Assembly: GCA_038120295.1 (NCBI GenBank)
Contig: JAYOLL010000002.1
Location: 238,808-302,807, forward strand
Direction of reading: 5' to 3'
DNA: 64,000 nucleotides
Origin: JAYOEY01 sp038120295
Lineage (GTDB): Bacteria; Pseudomonadota; Alphaproteobacteria; MPNO01; UBA2964
Below the pieces are notes generated by a model. It searched no databases. It had not been told where the DNA came from and saw nothing but the letters and a program-made list of their open reading frames with translations. Below are positions 1 to 8,604 of the stretch, piece after piece (position 1 is the first letter of the stretch; each line of letters begins with the position of its first letter). The position numbers were made by a program, and so were the translations under genes.

Positions 1-782
1 TAGTGCCACATATGCCACAGCTTCGCGCCCAGCTCCTGCGCCATCATGATCCCGTCGCCCGTGTTGGACCCGTTGGTCGCCGCCAGCACCGGCTTCATCT
101 GCCAGTACTGCATTTTCATTTCCTCGTTGGCCTCGAACCCGCCGCAGCACAGAACCACCGCCTTCGACGCCTTGACCCGGCGGACGCCGCCCGGCGTGCG
201 GATCACCGCGCCCAGCACCTCGCGGGAGCCGTCAGGATTGGCGATCAGCGTCTCGGCCGGGCTTTCCAGCCAGATATCGATGCCGCGCAGCGCGACATTG
301 TCTTCCAGTGTCTTGAACACCTTGGCGCCGCCCGGCGCGCCGCGCACATGCGGGTAATAGGTATCCGGGTCGAAATTGGGAATTTCCTCGATCAGCGTCT
401 GGTAGAACGTGTCGTAGCCTTCGAACGGGTAGTTCGCGACCTTTTCGCGCGGGCCGATGATGCCGCCATTGGCCTCCACCAGCTTGCGCATATAGGGCTC
501 GATCGCCGCCATCCCGTCGGCCAGCGCGCGGTTGACCGCCGACGGGGTGCGCCCGCCATTGGTGGCTTCCAGATATTTGAACGCCTGATCGGCATCGTGC
601 GCGGAGCGCATCGCGCCGTAGGAACAGACCGAAATGCCGCCCGGATGCTTCATCTTGTCGATCAGCAGCACCTTCGAGCCCGCATCGTGCGCCTCGATCG
701 CCGTAATGCCTCCGGCATAGCCGTACCCCACGACGATCACATCGTACTCGGCATCGAATTGAAGATCGGCTGCGTCGGCCAT
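1..782 (-). CDS. FAD-dependent fumarate reductase/ketosteroid-dehydrogenase-type flavoprotein (3' end cut off by window edge)
   Basis: About 260 N-terminal residues are visible; the C-terminus lies beyond the left edge. The protein opens with a Rossmann FAD-binding stretch (DVIVVGYGYAGG, residues ~13-24, then VLLIDK). Further on it has GGISVCSYGAMRS, and VVLCCGGFEAN near residue 220, the layout of the FAD_binding_2 family (fumarate reductase and 3-oxosteroid dehydrogenase flavoproteins). No signal peptide is seen, so it is probably cytoplasmic. The ATG at 782 follows AGAGGAG. It is divergent from the amidohydrolase at 914. The substrate cannot be read from the visible part; a second protein of this broad class is encoded at 14772-16148. 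Confidence 0.8.
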   Translation of the reverse strand, partial: MADAADLQFDAEYDVIVVGYGYAGGITAIEAHDAGSKVLLIDKMKHPGGISVCSYGAMRSAHDADQAFKYLEATNGGRTPSAVNRALADGMAAIEPYMRKLVEANGGIIGPREKVANYPFEGYDTFYQTLIEEIPNFDPDTYYPHVRGAPGGAKVFKTLEDNVALRGIDIWLESPAETLIANPDGSREVLGAVIRTPGGVRRVKASKAVVLCCGGFEANEEMKMQYWQMKPVLAATNGSNTGDGIMMAQELGAKLWHMWH

Positions 783-913
783 CGAACGGTCTCCTCTTTG
801 TCTGACTGAAGCGGAAATTTGCCCCGGATGGCGCGGAGGCGCAACCGGGTTGCTGGCGGCTCTGGACCCCTGCCTGTAACATCTTTGCCGAAAAAGACTT
901 CAGGGAGACGGTC

Positions 914-1969
914 ATGATCAGGAATTCTTCACGCATCGGATTTGTCGGCTGCGATTTGCTGCGCGCGCCCGCGGAAGGCGGCGGGCACGATCATCCGCAC
1001 CGGCGCGAGGTGGCGGTCAACGGCACGCGCATTCGCACGGTCGATATCCACGCCCATTGCGCGGTGCCGGAGGCCAATGCGGTGCTCGGCAAAAAGGTCG
1101 GGCGCAACGACCTGCTGATGAGCGATCGGGAAACCCGTCTCGCGGCGATGGATGCGCAGGGGCTCGATATCGCGGCGCTCTCGATCAACCCCTACTGGTA
1201 TGACGCCGGGCGGGACGAATCCGCTGAGGTGATCCGTATCCAGAACGAGGCGCTGGCGGAAATCTGCGCGGAAACGCCCGACCGGTTCGTCGCCTTCGCC
1301 ACCATCGCGCTGCAGCATCCCGATCTCGCCGTCGAGCAGATTCGATACGCGGTCAAGGAGCTCGGCCTGCGGGGCGTCAGCATCGGCTGTTCGGTCGAGG
1401 GCGAAGAGCTGGCGAACGAGAGGTTCCACCCCGTCTGGCAGATCTGCGACGAGATGAATCTGCTGGTCTTCATGCATCCGCAGGGCACGCGCGAACTTCA
1501 GGCGAGCGGAAGGCTGGCCGGTTCGGGCGCGTTGGGCAACACGATCGGCAACCCGCTGGAAACCACCATCGCGCTATCGCACCTGATCTTCGAAGGGACT
1601 CTGGACGCCCATCCCGGCCTGAAAATCTGCGCCGTGCATGGCGGCGGCTATTTCGCATCCTATGCTCACCGCTCCGACGTGGTGTGCAGCACCGGCTGGC
1701 ACAACGCCGATCCGAAGAACAAGAAGCCGCCCACGTCCTATCTGCGCGACGGACAGCTCTATTTCGACTCTCTGGTCTTCACGCCCGAAGCGCTGCGCCA
1801 CCTGGCGGCGGAAACCGGTCCCGACAGGATCATGATCGGCACTGACTACCCGTTCGGATGGACCGATAGCGAGGTCGACCTGGTGATGAACACGCCGGAA
1901 CTGTCCGACGACGACCGCGTCGCGATCCTCGGCGGTACGGCGGCGAAGCTGCTGGGGCTGAGCGGGTAA
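914..1969 (+). CDS. ACMSD-type amidohydrolase (TIM-barrel metal-dependent decarboxylase/hydrolase)
   Basis: This 351-residue protein belongs to the amidohydrolase_2 family, which includes aminocarboxymuconate-semialdehyde decarboxylase and gamma-resorcylate decarboxylase. The metal-binding HAH is at residues 46-48 (VDIHAHC). FMHPQG near 190, HGGGYF near 240, and the IGTDYPFGW motif near 312 carry the other histidines and the catalytic Asp. ATG follows CAGGGAGA. The ~40 residues before the barrel include a His-rich HDHPHRR run, which is unusual for the family. Known family members remove carboxylates from hydroxylated aromatic or muconate-type acids without cofactors other than a metal; the actual substrate is inferred only from neighbouring catabolic genes. 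Confidence 0.85.
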   Translation: MIRNSSRIGFVGCDLLRAPAEGGGHDHPHRREVAVNGTRIRTVDIHAHCAVPEANAVLGKKVGRNDLLMSDRETRLAAMDAQGLDIAALSINPYWYDAGRDESAEVIRIQNEALAEICAETPDRFVAFATIALQHPDLAVEQIRYAVKELGLRGVSIGCSVEGEELANERFHPVWQICDEMNLLVFMHPQGTRELQASGRLAGSGALGNTIGNPLETTIALSHLIFEGTLDAHPGLKICAVHGGGYFASYAHRSDVVCSTGWHNADPKNKKPPTSYLRDGQLYFDSLVFTPEALRHLAAETGPDRIMIGTDYPFGWTDSEVDLVMNTPELSDDDRVAILGGTAAKLLGLSG

Positions 1970-2029
1970 GGCGAGATTGGAAAACAAGGCTTCTTCAGCT
2001 CCTGGCTCCCAAAACAGCCGGTTCCGGCG

Positions 2030-2057
2030 TTGTTCGGTTGCCCCCCCCTGCTATATT
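2030..2057 (+). promoter_or_regulatory. Candidate sigma-70 promoter with extended -10
   Basis: TTGTTC (2030-2035), a 16-base spacer, and TATATT (2052-2057) preceded by TG one base away give an extended -10 layout. The start would fall about 55 bases upstream of the PEP-CTERM gene ATG at 2121. No CtrA-like or sigma-54 site of the kind found at the other PEP-CTERM genes was seen here. Confidence 0.4.
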
Positions 2058-2120
2058 GGCTTGGGGGCGTCATTCAAAATTCGGATCTTTTTAAATTCGA
2101 AGAGATCCTGGAGCTTTATT

Positions 2121-2804
2121 ATGAGATTTATCGCAAGAATTTGTTCAATCGTTTTCGTAATCGTATTTTTCGGTGCCGCCCAGCAGGCGCGAGCTGTTGT
2201 ATTTTCGGTGACCGACTGGTCAGGCGTTCCTGGCGCGGTTACCGACGTGTTCAGTTCGGGTGTGACAGGCTTCAGCGTGACTACACCAACGTCCGGCGGC
2301 AATCCTGGTAGTGCATTTCAGCTTTCAACTTCGCTTTCTGGCGGGTCGGCCTTGACGTCCCGCTTTATCGCGTTCAACGGTTTTACCTACGATCCTGGCG
2401 TCTCGGGTGCGATCGACTCGTTCGATTTCAGCGTTGATAAACGCAACGTCGATAGCACCCACGGTACGGGGGTGGGCTTCAAGCAAGACGGGTTCGTTTA
2501 CTATCTCAGTCTTCCGGCAGGCAGTCCGGTCTATCAGACATTTTCCGGTGCGGGGATCGACGCCGGCAGCCTGGTCAGTGCAGTTGCTGGCCCCATCGGC
2601 CCCGGCCTCGATTTCTCGGCATCCGGTTCGCTGATCGAGATGGGTTTATTCGCCTTTTCCAGCGCCGCCTCCGCCACGACGCTTTTCGACAACTGGACAA
2701 TTACGCTCAACCAGGCGGAAATTTCGGTTCCTGCGCCCGGCGCGGCGGCGATTTTCGCCATCGGGCTGGTCGGTATGGGCATCGCGCGGAAACGCCGGGC
2801 CTGA
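2121..2804 (+). CDS. Secreted PEP-CTERM sorting-domain protein
   Basis: A 227-residue secreted protein. The signal peptide is residues 1-25 with likely cleavage after AQQARA. The body is rich in Ser, Gly, Thr and Phe. The C-terminus has the PEP-CTERM tripartite signal: VPAPGAAA, a hydrophobic segment (IFAIGLVGMGIA), and a basic RKRRA end. Such proteins are cut by an exosortase and retained at or released from the surface, commonly with exopolysaccharide. ATG 2121 is chosen over earlier in-frame starts because GGAG lies 7 bases before it and the signal peptide begins there. The body has no family I recognise. It is followed at once by a strong terminator. Confidence 0.8.
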   Translation: MRFIARICSIVFVIVFFGAAQQARAVVFSVTDWSGVPGAVTDVFSSGVTGFSVTTPTSGGNPGSAFQLSTSLSGGSALTSRFIAFNGFTYDPGVSGAIDSFDFSVDKRNVDSTHGTGVGFKQDGFVYYLSLPAGSPVYQTFSGAGIDAGSLVSAVAGPIGPGLDFSASGSLIEMGLFAFSSAASATTLFDNWTITLNQAEISVPAPGAAAIFAIGLVGMGIARKRRA

Positions 2805-2812
2805 CATTTTTT

Positions 2813-2955
2813 TCACTGTGCCGATACGGCGGCCTTGCGGGCCGCCGTTTTCGTTTCCGTCCGCTTGCGCCGTGAATTCGCCAGTTCGGCCAGTCCCAAA
2901 GCCAGCAGCCCCGGCGATGTCGGGGCAGCGAAGCTGCTGCGGCTCGACGGATAAA
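2813..2955 (-). pseudogene. Possible remnant of a PEP-CTERM tail
   Basis: On the minus strand, in a frame different from the oxygenase gene ending at 2958, the translation reads APTSPGLLALGLAELA followed by NSRRKR. This matches the Pro-rich/hydrophobic/basic layout of a PEP-CTERM signal. There is no plausible start or signal peptide, the basic end runs on for about 18 more residues, and it overlaps the plus-strand terminator. It could be the 3' scrap of a deleted second PEP-CTERM gene or a chance match. Confidence 0.25.
2827..2851 (+). terminator. Rho-independent terminator after PEP-CTERM gene
   Basis: A perfect 8-bp stem (CGGCGGCC at 2827-2834, GGCCGCCG at 2840-2847) with a 5-base loop is followed by TTTT. 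It lies 23 bases after the stop codon at 2804. Confidence 0.8.
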
Positions 2956-2957
2956 TC

Positions 2958-3920
2958 CTACCCGTTTCCTTCCGCCTGAGGCCGGCTTTCGCGGTAGCGC
3001 TGCGCGGTGTGTTCGCCGGCGGTGCAGGGCGGGAATAGCGGGGTCTCGCCGGGCGTGACGCAGGTCGGCAGCGCCTCGACATGGGTCTCGTGCGCCATGT
3101 TGTAGAACAGCACGATCGAATGGCGGTTGCGGCCCGACCGGTTGTTCATCACCCGGTGCAGGCTCGAATGGTACCTGCCGTTGGTCCAGCGCCGCACCAG
3201 GTCGCCCAGATTGACCACGAAAGTACCGGGCTTCGGCTCCACCCGGACCCAGTCTCCCGATGCGGTTTCGACCTCGAGTCCGCCGAGCGAATCCTGCGCC
3301 AGCAGCGTGATCCAGCCCCAGTCCGTATGGGCCCCGGCGCCGATCTGGTTGAATTCGGCGTCGTCTGGCTGAGGCGGATAGCGCAGGATACGCAACGGCG
3401 ATTTCTGGCCGCAAAACATCTCATCGAAATGGTCGGAATTCATGCCGAGCGACAGCGCGATCAGGCGCGAGACATGCAGCCCGACGGCGCGGAGCGCCTC
3501 GCAATATTCCTCGAGACCTTCCCGGAACCCGGGCAGGTTGTCGGGCCAAAGGTTGAACTTGGCGCCCGGCGTTCCGGGGATGCCTTCTTCCGAAAAATTG
3601 AAGCTTTCCTTGATGTCGCCCGGCGACTGGTTGTCGAGTCGCTGCGCGCCCCACGGCTCGTAGCCGTTGCTTCCGTCTCTTTTCGACTGTTTCAGCTTTT
3701 CGGCGGCAGGCAGGTCGAAATAGCGGTTCGACTCGGCAAAGGCGCGCGTCACCAGGCCCGGATCGATGCCGTGACCCGCGATGTAGAAGAAACCGGTATC
3801 GCGGCAGGCCGCGCCGATCTCCGCTGCGATTCGGTCCCTGTCCGGCCCGTCCTCGAAACTCGGGGCGAGATCGATGACCGGCAGGCCGCTGGCCGATTTC
3901 GGTTCGGAATAGACGATCAT
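2958..3920 (-). CDS. 2-oxoglutarate/Fe(II) oxygenase, isopenicillin N synthase-like
   Basis: A 320-residue cytoplasmic oxygenase with the DIOX_N domain (LPVIDLAPSF at the start, GFFYIAGHGI near 45) and the double-stranded beta-helix core. The iron ligands are seen as HTDWG (His and Asp) and LHRV (second His), followed by RHSIV, whose Arg-x-Ser binds the 2-oxoglutarate carboxylate in this family. It starts 17 bases after the TIM-barrel gene stop at 3938, so the two form one operon. Family members hydroxylate or desaturate small molecules; the substrate is not evident, though the sugar-isomerase-like partner may hint at a polyol, sugar acid or related compound. Confidence 0.85.
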   Translation of the reverse strand: MIVYSEPKSASGLPVIDLAPSFEDGPDRDRIAAEIGAACRDTGFFYIAGHGIDPGLVTRAFAESNRYFDLPAAEKLKQSKRDGSNGYEPWGAQRLDNQSPGDIKESFNFSEEGIPGTPGAKFNLWPDNLPGFREGLEEYCEALRAVGLHVSRLIALSLGMNSDHFDEMFCGQKSPLRILRYPPQPDDAEFNQIGAGAHTDWGWITLLAQDSLGGLEVETASGDWVRVEPKPGTFVVNLGDLVRRWTNGRYHSSLHRVMNNRSGRNRHSIVLFYNMAHETHVEALPTCVTPGETPLFPPCTAGEHTAQRYRESRPQAEGNG

Positions 3921-3937
3921 GACCTGGCCTCCTGTTC

Positions 3938-4945
3938 TCAGTGCGAAAGCGGAATGCCCGATTTATGCATCGCCGCGAGCCGGGCCCTTTCCTCGCGGAT
4001 CCAGCGCGCGCAGGCGGCGTTCTGTTCCAGCAGCGAAAACCCCGCCCCCATGCCGTAATCGGACGTCCCGATCATTTCGGTGATGGCGAAGCGCAGCGGG
4101 CTTTCCGCCTGCGTCAGATGGTAGCGCAATATGCGGCGGAAAGCCTCCTTGCAGACTTCGAGCCGCCAGGCCTCCCAGCGCGTATGCCATTCGCCCGGTC
4201 CGGGCCGTTCGAACGGATACATGATGCCGCGCGGGGTCGACCCGTCCGGGTTCTTCCCCCATATGTTGCGCGGGTTGTCCGGCACAGCGGGCCGGAACTG
4301 GGCAAAGCTGACGGCGTCAAGCGACAGCCATTCCGCCAGAAGACAATCGTCGTCGAACGGGTCGAGGACGATCCGGCCCTGCTCGACATCCTGGCGAACG
4401 TCGGAAATTTCGAGCTGATCGGGATTGTCGATCTTGAACACGACATGGGAATAATCGACGGTGAGACCGAACGGTGCGCCTGCCGCACGCACCTGCCGGA
4501 TCACCGGCGTGACGCGCTTGTATTTCTCGCTCCAGCAATCGACATGCAGCTCGAAGGCGAGTGCGACGCCCGCGCGATCGCCGGCCTCCGCCATGCGGAG
4601 ATAGGTCGATACGATCTCGTCGTCTGTCAGCTCGTGCCCGTTGGCCGCGCAGGTGTTGAGCATCACGTTGACGAGTTTAAGTCCCGCCCGCGCGGCGTCG
4701 TCCATGCAGCCCGTAAGCCGTTCGTCGTTGATGCCGAGCCGGTGAATGACGTTGCCGGTCAGCATCGGCAGATCGGTTTTCTCTGACGCGGCGACGCAGT
4801 CGGACAGGATCTCCGCCGGCGGCAGCCAGTGCAGATAGTCGAATGCGCCTGTATCGCGAACGCGCCGAAACCGTTCCAGCGGCGCGATGTCCGCGCCCGG
4901 CTGGAGGAAATTGTATGTGCAGCCGATGGGGAATTCGGATGTCAT
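3938..4945 (-). CDS. Xylose isomerase-like TIM-barrel protein
   Basis: A 335-residue protein of the AP-endonuclease/xylose isomerase-like TIM-barrel type. Likely metal-ligand stretches are FELHVD near 150 and TVDYSHVV near 185. The start is placed at ATG 4945 (MTSEFPIG) because GGAGGT lies just upstream; the reading frame continues further but without a site. It leads a two-gene operon with the 2OG oxygenase and is divergent from the UbiD gene at 5082. Related proteins isomerise or epimerise sugars and sugar acids. The length and the C-terminal WHTRWEAW and IGTSDYGMG stretches do not match a characterised isomerase I know, so the substrate is open. Confidence 0.65.
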   Translation of the reverse strand: MTSEFPIGCTYNFLQPGADIAPLERFRRVRDTGAFDYLHWLPPAEILSDCVAASEKTDLPMLTGNVIHRLGINDERLTGCMDDAARAGLKLVNVMLNTCAANGHELTDDEIVSTYLRMAEAGDRAGVALAFELHVDCWSEKYKRVTPVIRQVRAAGAPFGLTVDYSHVVFKIDNPDQLEISDVRQDVEQGRIVLDPFDDDCLLAEWLSLDAVSFAQFRPAVPDNPRNIWGKNPDGSTPRGIMYPFERPGPGEWHTRWEAWRLEVCKEAFRRILRYHLTQAESPLRFAITEMIGTSDYGMGAGFSLLEQNAACARWIREERARLAAMHKSGIPLSH

Positions 4946-4995
4946 CGGACCTCCTGACAGCGGCAGGCAAGCGTGATCCGGGAGAATCCGCCTGT

Positions 4996-5022
4996 CAACG
5001 CTTCGTCTGGCAACGCTTCGTC
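4996..5022. promoter_or_regulatory. 12-bp direct repeat in divergent promoter region
   Basis: CAACGCTTCGTC occurs twice, at 4996-5007 and 5011-5022, with three bases between, giving a 15-base period. It sits in the 136-base gap between the divergent TIM-barrel and UbiD operons. Tandem sites in such a position often bind a regulator, but no regulator gene lies beside it. Confidence 0.3.
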
Positions 5023-5081
5023 GGCTTGCCTGATCCGGTCGCCGCAGCCAATATGGGAAAAATTTTTTCAGGGAGAGAAAA

Positions 5082-6560
5082 ATGGACTCGGCATCTGGCA
5101 GCAACATCGCCGGCAACATCGCCTATGACGACCTTCGCGAGTGGCTGGAACTCGCCGACCGGCTGGGCGAGGTCGAATATATCAAGGGCGCGACCTGGGA
5201 AGAGGATATCGGACTCGCCGCAGAGGCCGTGCTGCGCGAGGAGACCGGACCCTGTGTCGTGTTCGACGACGTACCGGGCTGTCCCAAGGGATTCCGCCTG
5301 CTGATGAACATGTTCGCCGGGACGCGGCGCAACATGACGCTGGGCTTCCCCGAGCATCTCTCCAAGTGGGAACTGTCCAACGCCTATCGCGAATCCTTTC
5401 TGGTCGATCAGCAGATCGTTCCGCACGAGATCGTCGAGGACGGGCCGGTCTTCGAGAACGTCATGACCGGCGACGATATCGACGTCACCAAATTCCCGGC
5501 GCCTGTCTGGCACGAGAACGACGGCGGTCGCTATATCGGCACCGGGACCTATTCGGTGACGCGCGATCCCGATGACGGCTGGCTCAACGCGGGCGCCTAC
5601 CGGGCGCAGGTGCATGGCCCGAAGGAGGTCGGGTTCCTGACCGCGCGCGGCCATCACGGCTATATCCACCGCGAAAAATACCGTGCGCGCGGCGAAAAGA
5701 TGCCGGTCTGCATGGTTCTGGGCGGCGACCCGCTGAGCTTCTATTTCGGCGGCACAGAAGCGCCGCTGGGCACGTTTGAGCTCGATATGGTCGGCGGGCT
5801 TCGGCGCAAGCCGATGAAGCTGGTCAAGGGCAAGGTCACCGGGCTTCCGTTCCCGGCAAATGCCGAGGTCGTGCTGGAAGGTTATGTCGATCCCAACGAT
5901 ACGCACGAAGAGGGCCCGTTCGGCGAATGGACCGGCCATTACGCGGGCGGCGTCGACAATCATCCGGTGCTGCGGATCGAGGCGATCTATCACCGCAATG
6001 ACCCCATCATCCTCGGCGTGCCGCCGATGGGGCAGGGGCCGGATGAGCTGGCGCGCTACCGCGCGGTGATGCGTTCCGCCATGCTGAAGCAGAACATCAT
6101 GGATGCCGGCGTACCGGACGTGCACCAGGTCTGGTGTCACGAGGTCGGCGGATCGCGCATGCTGCACGGCGTTTCGATCAAGCAGCGCTATCCCGGCCAT
6201 TCGCGCCAGGCGGGCCAGATCGCGGCCCAGTGCCGGGCGGCGGCCTACGCCTCGAAATACGTGATCGTGGTGGACGAAGACGTGGATGTAACGCGCCTCG
6301 ACCAGCTCATCTGGGCGATGATGGTGCGGACCGATCCCAAGGAATCGATCGATTTCATCACCGGCTCGTGGGACAGCCCGGCCGATCCGATGCTGACGCC
6401 GGAGAAGCGCGCCAAGGGCGACATGACGCATTCCTGCGCCGTGATCGACGCCTGCCGTCCGTTCCACTGGATGGACGAGTTCCCGATGGCCAACGCCGCC
6501 AGCCCCGAGGTCGTCGCCAAGGCGGAAGAAAAGTATGGCTGGCTGATGAAGGGGCGGTAA
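5082..6560 (+). CDS. UbiD-family prenyl-FMN-dependent decarboxylase
   Basis: This 492-residue protein spans the whole UbiD fold. Key stretches are TRDPDDGWLNAGAYR near 163-180 (family Asn and Arg region for prFMN/Mn binding), EEGPFGEWTGHY near 275 (the catalytic Glu pair), and SIKQRYPGHSRQAG near 365. UbiD enzymes (de)carboxylate aromatic or alpha,beta-unsaturated acids with prenylated FMN made by UbiX, which is not in this window. ATG follows CAGGGAGAG. The acyl-CoA ligase starts 22 bases downstream, so the product or a related acid is probably activated to a CoA ester. A second UbiD is at 48217-49686. Confidence 0.92.
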   Translation: MDSASGSNIAGNIAYDDLREWLELADRLGEVEYIKGATWEEDIGLAAEAVLREETGPCVVFDDVPGCPKGFRLLMNMFAGTRRNMTLGFPEHLSKWELSNAYRESFLVDQQIVPHEIVEDGPVFENVMTGDDIDVTKFPAPVWHENDGGRYIGTGTYSVTRDPDDGWLNAGAYRAQVHGPKEVGFLTARGHHGYIHREKYRARGEKMPVCMVLGGDPLSFYFGGTEAPLGTFELDMVGGLRRKPMKLVKGKVTGLPFPANAEVVLEGYVDPNDTHEEGPFGEWTGHYAGGVDNHPVLRIEAIYHRNDPIILGVPPMGQGPDELARYRAVMRSAMLKQNIMDAGVPDVHQVWCHEVGGSRMLHGVSIKQRYPGHSRQAGQIAAQCRAAAYASKYVIVVDEDVDVTRLDQLIWAMMVRTDPKESIDFITGSWDSPADPMLTPEKRAKGDMTHSCAVIDACRPFHWMDEFPMANAASPEVVAKAEEKYGWLMKGR

Positions 6561-6582
6561 ACCCGCGCGCCTGTCTCGAAGC

Positions 6583-8130
6583 ATGACAGCCTCGCTCCCG
6601 CCTACCGGTCTGGTGCCCCACGAGGTCCGGCCCATCGCCGAACAGCTTCGTACCAACGCGATCCTGTATCCGGAAAAGGACGCGCTGGTCTGTCTCGAGG
6701 ACGGGCGCAGCATCGACTGGGCGCAGCTCGAGGATCTGTGCGTCCGCGTCGCGTCCTGGCTGGAGCGGCAGGGAGTCGAGGCCAATGACCGCGTGGCGGT
6801 GCTCGGAGACAACTCGCTGGAGCTGCTGATCCTGTATTACGCGGTGCAGGCGCGCGGCGCGACCTGGTGCACCGTGCATATCGAGGTCAACCGCAACCAT
6901 CTGACCGAGATGCTCGACCGGATCGAGCCGGCATTCGTTCTCTATCAGGTGGGGCACGGGCTGAGCGTGCTGGCGCGGGACAGCGATATTCCCTGGCTGC
7001 CCTACGAGGCCTTCGACGAGGTCGAGGGTTTCTTCGCCGGTCTGCCGCCGGAGGCGGGCGATATAGAGGCCGTGAACGGGCCCGAGGATCGCTGCGTCAT
7101 CTCCTTCACCTCCGGTACGTCGGCGCAGCCCAAGGGCGTGCTGCACAGCTTCTGCAATTACCAGGCCATCGCCCAGCACCAGATCGACCGCTGGTCCCTG
7201 ACCGAGGACGACGTTATCCTGGAATTCCGCTCCTTCAGCTGGGCCTCGGCGCACATGCTGTCGCTCAACCCGGTCATGCTGGCCGGTGCGACCCTGCTGT
7301 TCGCGAAGAATTTCTCGCGCTCGCGCTTTGCGACCTGGCTGATGGACTACCAGCCGACCGTGGTCATCGCCGTGCCGGCGGTGATCAACATGCTGCTGGA
7401 GAATCCGCCTGAGGATGCGGCGGAGGCGTTTGAGAGCGTTCGCTTCGTCTCCTGCAGCACAGCGCCCCTGATGCCGGATGCGCATGAGCGGTTCGAGAGC
7501 CTGTACGGCGTGGAGCTGGTGCAGCTCTACGGGATGAGCGAAGGCGGGGTGGTGGCGGCCAACCGGCCCGGATCGCGCCGCATCGGCAGCGTCGGGCGGC
7601 CCGGCATGTATCAGGAGCTGAGAATCCTGGGACCCGACGGCAAGGCCCTGCCGGCCGGAGAAATCGGCGAAATCGTTACCGTCAGCGCGCAGCACGCCCA
7701 CGCCTATCTTCACGCCGGCGGCAGGATCGAGCCGATCCGCGGCCATACGCTGCCGACCGGCGATCTCGGCTATCTCGACGCGGAAGGCTATGTCCACGTG
7801 ACCGGACGCGCCCGGGACGTGATCATCCGCGGCGGGGTCAATATCTCGCCGCTGGAGATCGATGCGGTGCTGTCGGCGCACGATGACGTGGCGGAGGCTG
7901 CCTGTTTCGGCATACCCGATTCCGTCTACGGCGAGGCTGTCGCCGGCTGGGTCACGCTAAGGCCCGGCGCAAGCATCGACGAGGTGGCGCTCAAGGCCTT
8001 CTGCGCCGAAAACCTGCCCGAGGAAAAGCGCCCGGTGGAGATCGCCATCGTCGACGAACTGCCGCGCAACGACCGGGGCAAGATCGACCGCAACGCAATC
8101 CGCAGACTGTGGGAAGACAAGTCCGGCTAA
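6583..8130 (+). CDS. Acyl-CoA synthetase (AMP-forming, ANL superfamily)
   Basis: This 515-residue ligase activates a carboxylic acid to its CoA thioester through an acyl-adenylate. The ATP-binding P-loop is SFTSGTSAQPKG (~residue 170). YGMSEGG near 310 is the A5 motif, and TGDLGYLDAEG near 387 the A7 motif. The hinge GRARDVIIRGG and NISPLEI follow, and the catalytic Lys is in RNDRGKIDR near the C-terminus. It is transcribed with the upstream UbiD gene. The substrate is likely an aromatic or branched acid, inferred from neighbours only. It ends convergently 17 bases from the VOC gene. Confidence 0.9.
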   Translation: MTASLPPTGLVPHEVRPIAEQLRTNAILYPEKDALVCLEDGRSIDWAQLEDLCVRVASWLERQGVEANDRVAVLGDNSLELLILYYAVQARGATWCTVHIEVNRNHLTEMLDRIEPAFVLYQVGHGLSVLARDSDIPWLPYEAFDEVEGFFAGLPPEAGDIEAVNGPEDRCVISFTSGTSAQPKGVLHSFCNYQAIAQHQIDRWSLTEDDVILEFRSFSWASAHMLSLNPVMLAGATLLFAKNFSRSRFATWLMDYQPTVVIAVPAVINMLLENPPEDAAEAFESVRFVSCSTAPLMPDAHERFESLYGVELVQLYGMSEGGVVAANRPGSRRIGSVGRPGMYQELRILGPDGKALPAGEIGEIVTVSAQHAHAYLHAGGRIEPIRGHTLPTGDLGYLDAEGYVHVTGRARDVIIRGGVNISPLEIDAVLSAHDDVAEAACFGIPDSVYGEAVAGWVTLRPGASIDEVALKAFCAENLPEEKRPVEIAIVDELPRNDRGKIDRNAIRRLWEDKSG

Positions 8131-8146
8131 CGAGGCGCGGCGTCGT

Positions 8147-8593
8147 TCACCAGGCCCCGCTATTCTCCATCGACGCCCACGGCTCCGCCGGCGGCAGCGC
8201 GTCGCCGCGCTGCAGCAGCTCGATGGAAATGCCGTCGGGCGAGCGGACGAACGCCATGTGGCCGTCGCGCGGCGGACGGTTGATCGTCACCCCGCCATCC
8301 ATCATGCGCTGGCACACCGCGTAGATATCGTCGACGCGATAGGCCAGATGGCCGAAATTGCGGCCGCCGTCATACTCTTCGGGGTCCCAGTTATAGGTCA
8401 GCTCGACCGTCGGCGAGTTATTCTCGCCCAGTTTGGGCACGTCGCCCGGCGCAGCCAGGAACACCAGCGTGAACCGGCCTTTCTCGTGATCGCGGCGGCG
8501 GACTTCCTCCAGCCCCAGTAGGTCGCAGTAGAAATGCAATGCCGCGTCGAGATCACGCACCCGCACCATGGTGTGAAGATATTCCATCGGCAT
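8147..8593 (-). CDS. VOC-family glyoxalase I-like protein
   Basis: A 148-residue single-module pair of beta-alpha-beta-beta-beta units. Metal-ligand positions of the glyoxalase I type are present: His in LHTMVRVRD (residue ~6), Glu in TVELTYN (~65), His in FGHLAYRV (~82), and Glu in ISIELLQRG (~128). This favours GloA-type lactoylglutathione lyase, which detoxifies methylglyoxal with glutathione, although VOC dioxygenases and epimerases share the fold. It begins 11 bases after the ThDP enzyme stop (8605) in the same operon, which suggests a role with that enzyme's product, perhaps a reactive oxoaldehyde. That link is inference. Confidence 0.8.
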   Translation of the reverse strand: MPMEYLHTMVRVRDLDAALHFYCDLLGLEEVRRRDHEKGRFTLVFLAAPGDVPKLGENNSPTVELTYNWDPEEYDGGRNFGHLAYRVDDIYAVCQRMMDGGVTINRPPRDGHMAFVRSPDGISIELLQRGDALPPAEPWASMENSGAW

Positions 8594-8604
8594 TTGTAAT
8601 CTCC

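Noticed and set aside
4995..6812. 605-codon minus-strand open frame over the UbiD gene
   Set aside because: It is the mirror of a well-supported UbiD gene in GC-rich DNA; its translation is His/Arg/Asp-rich with no domain.
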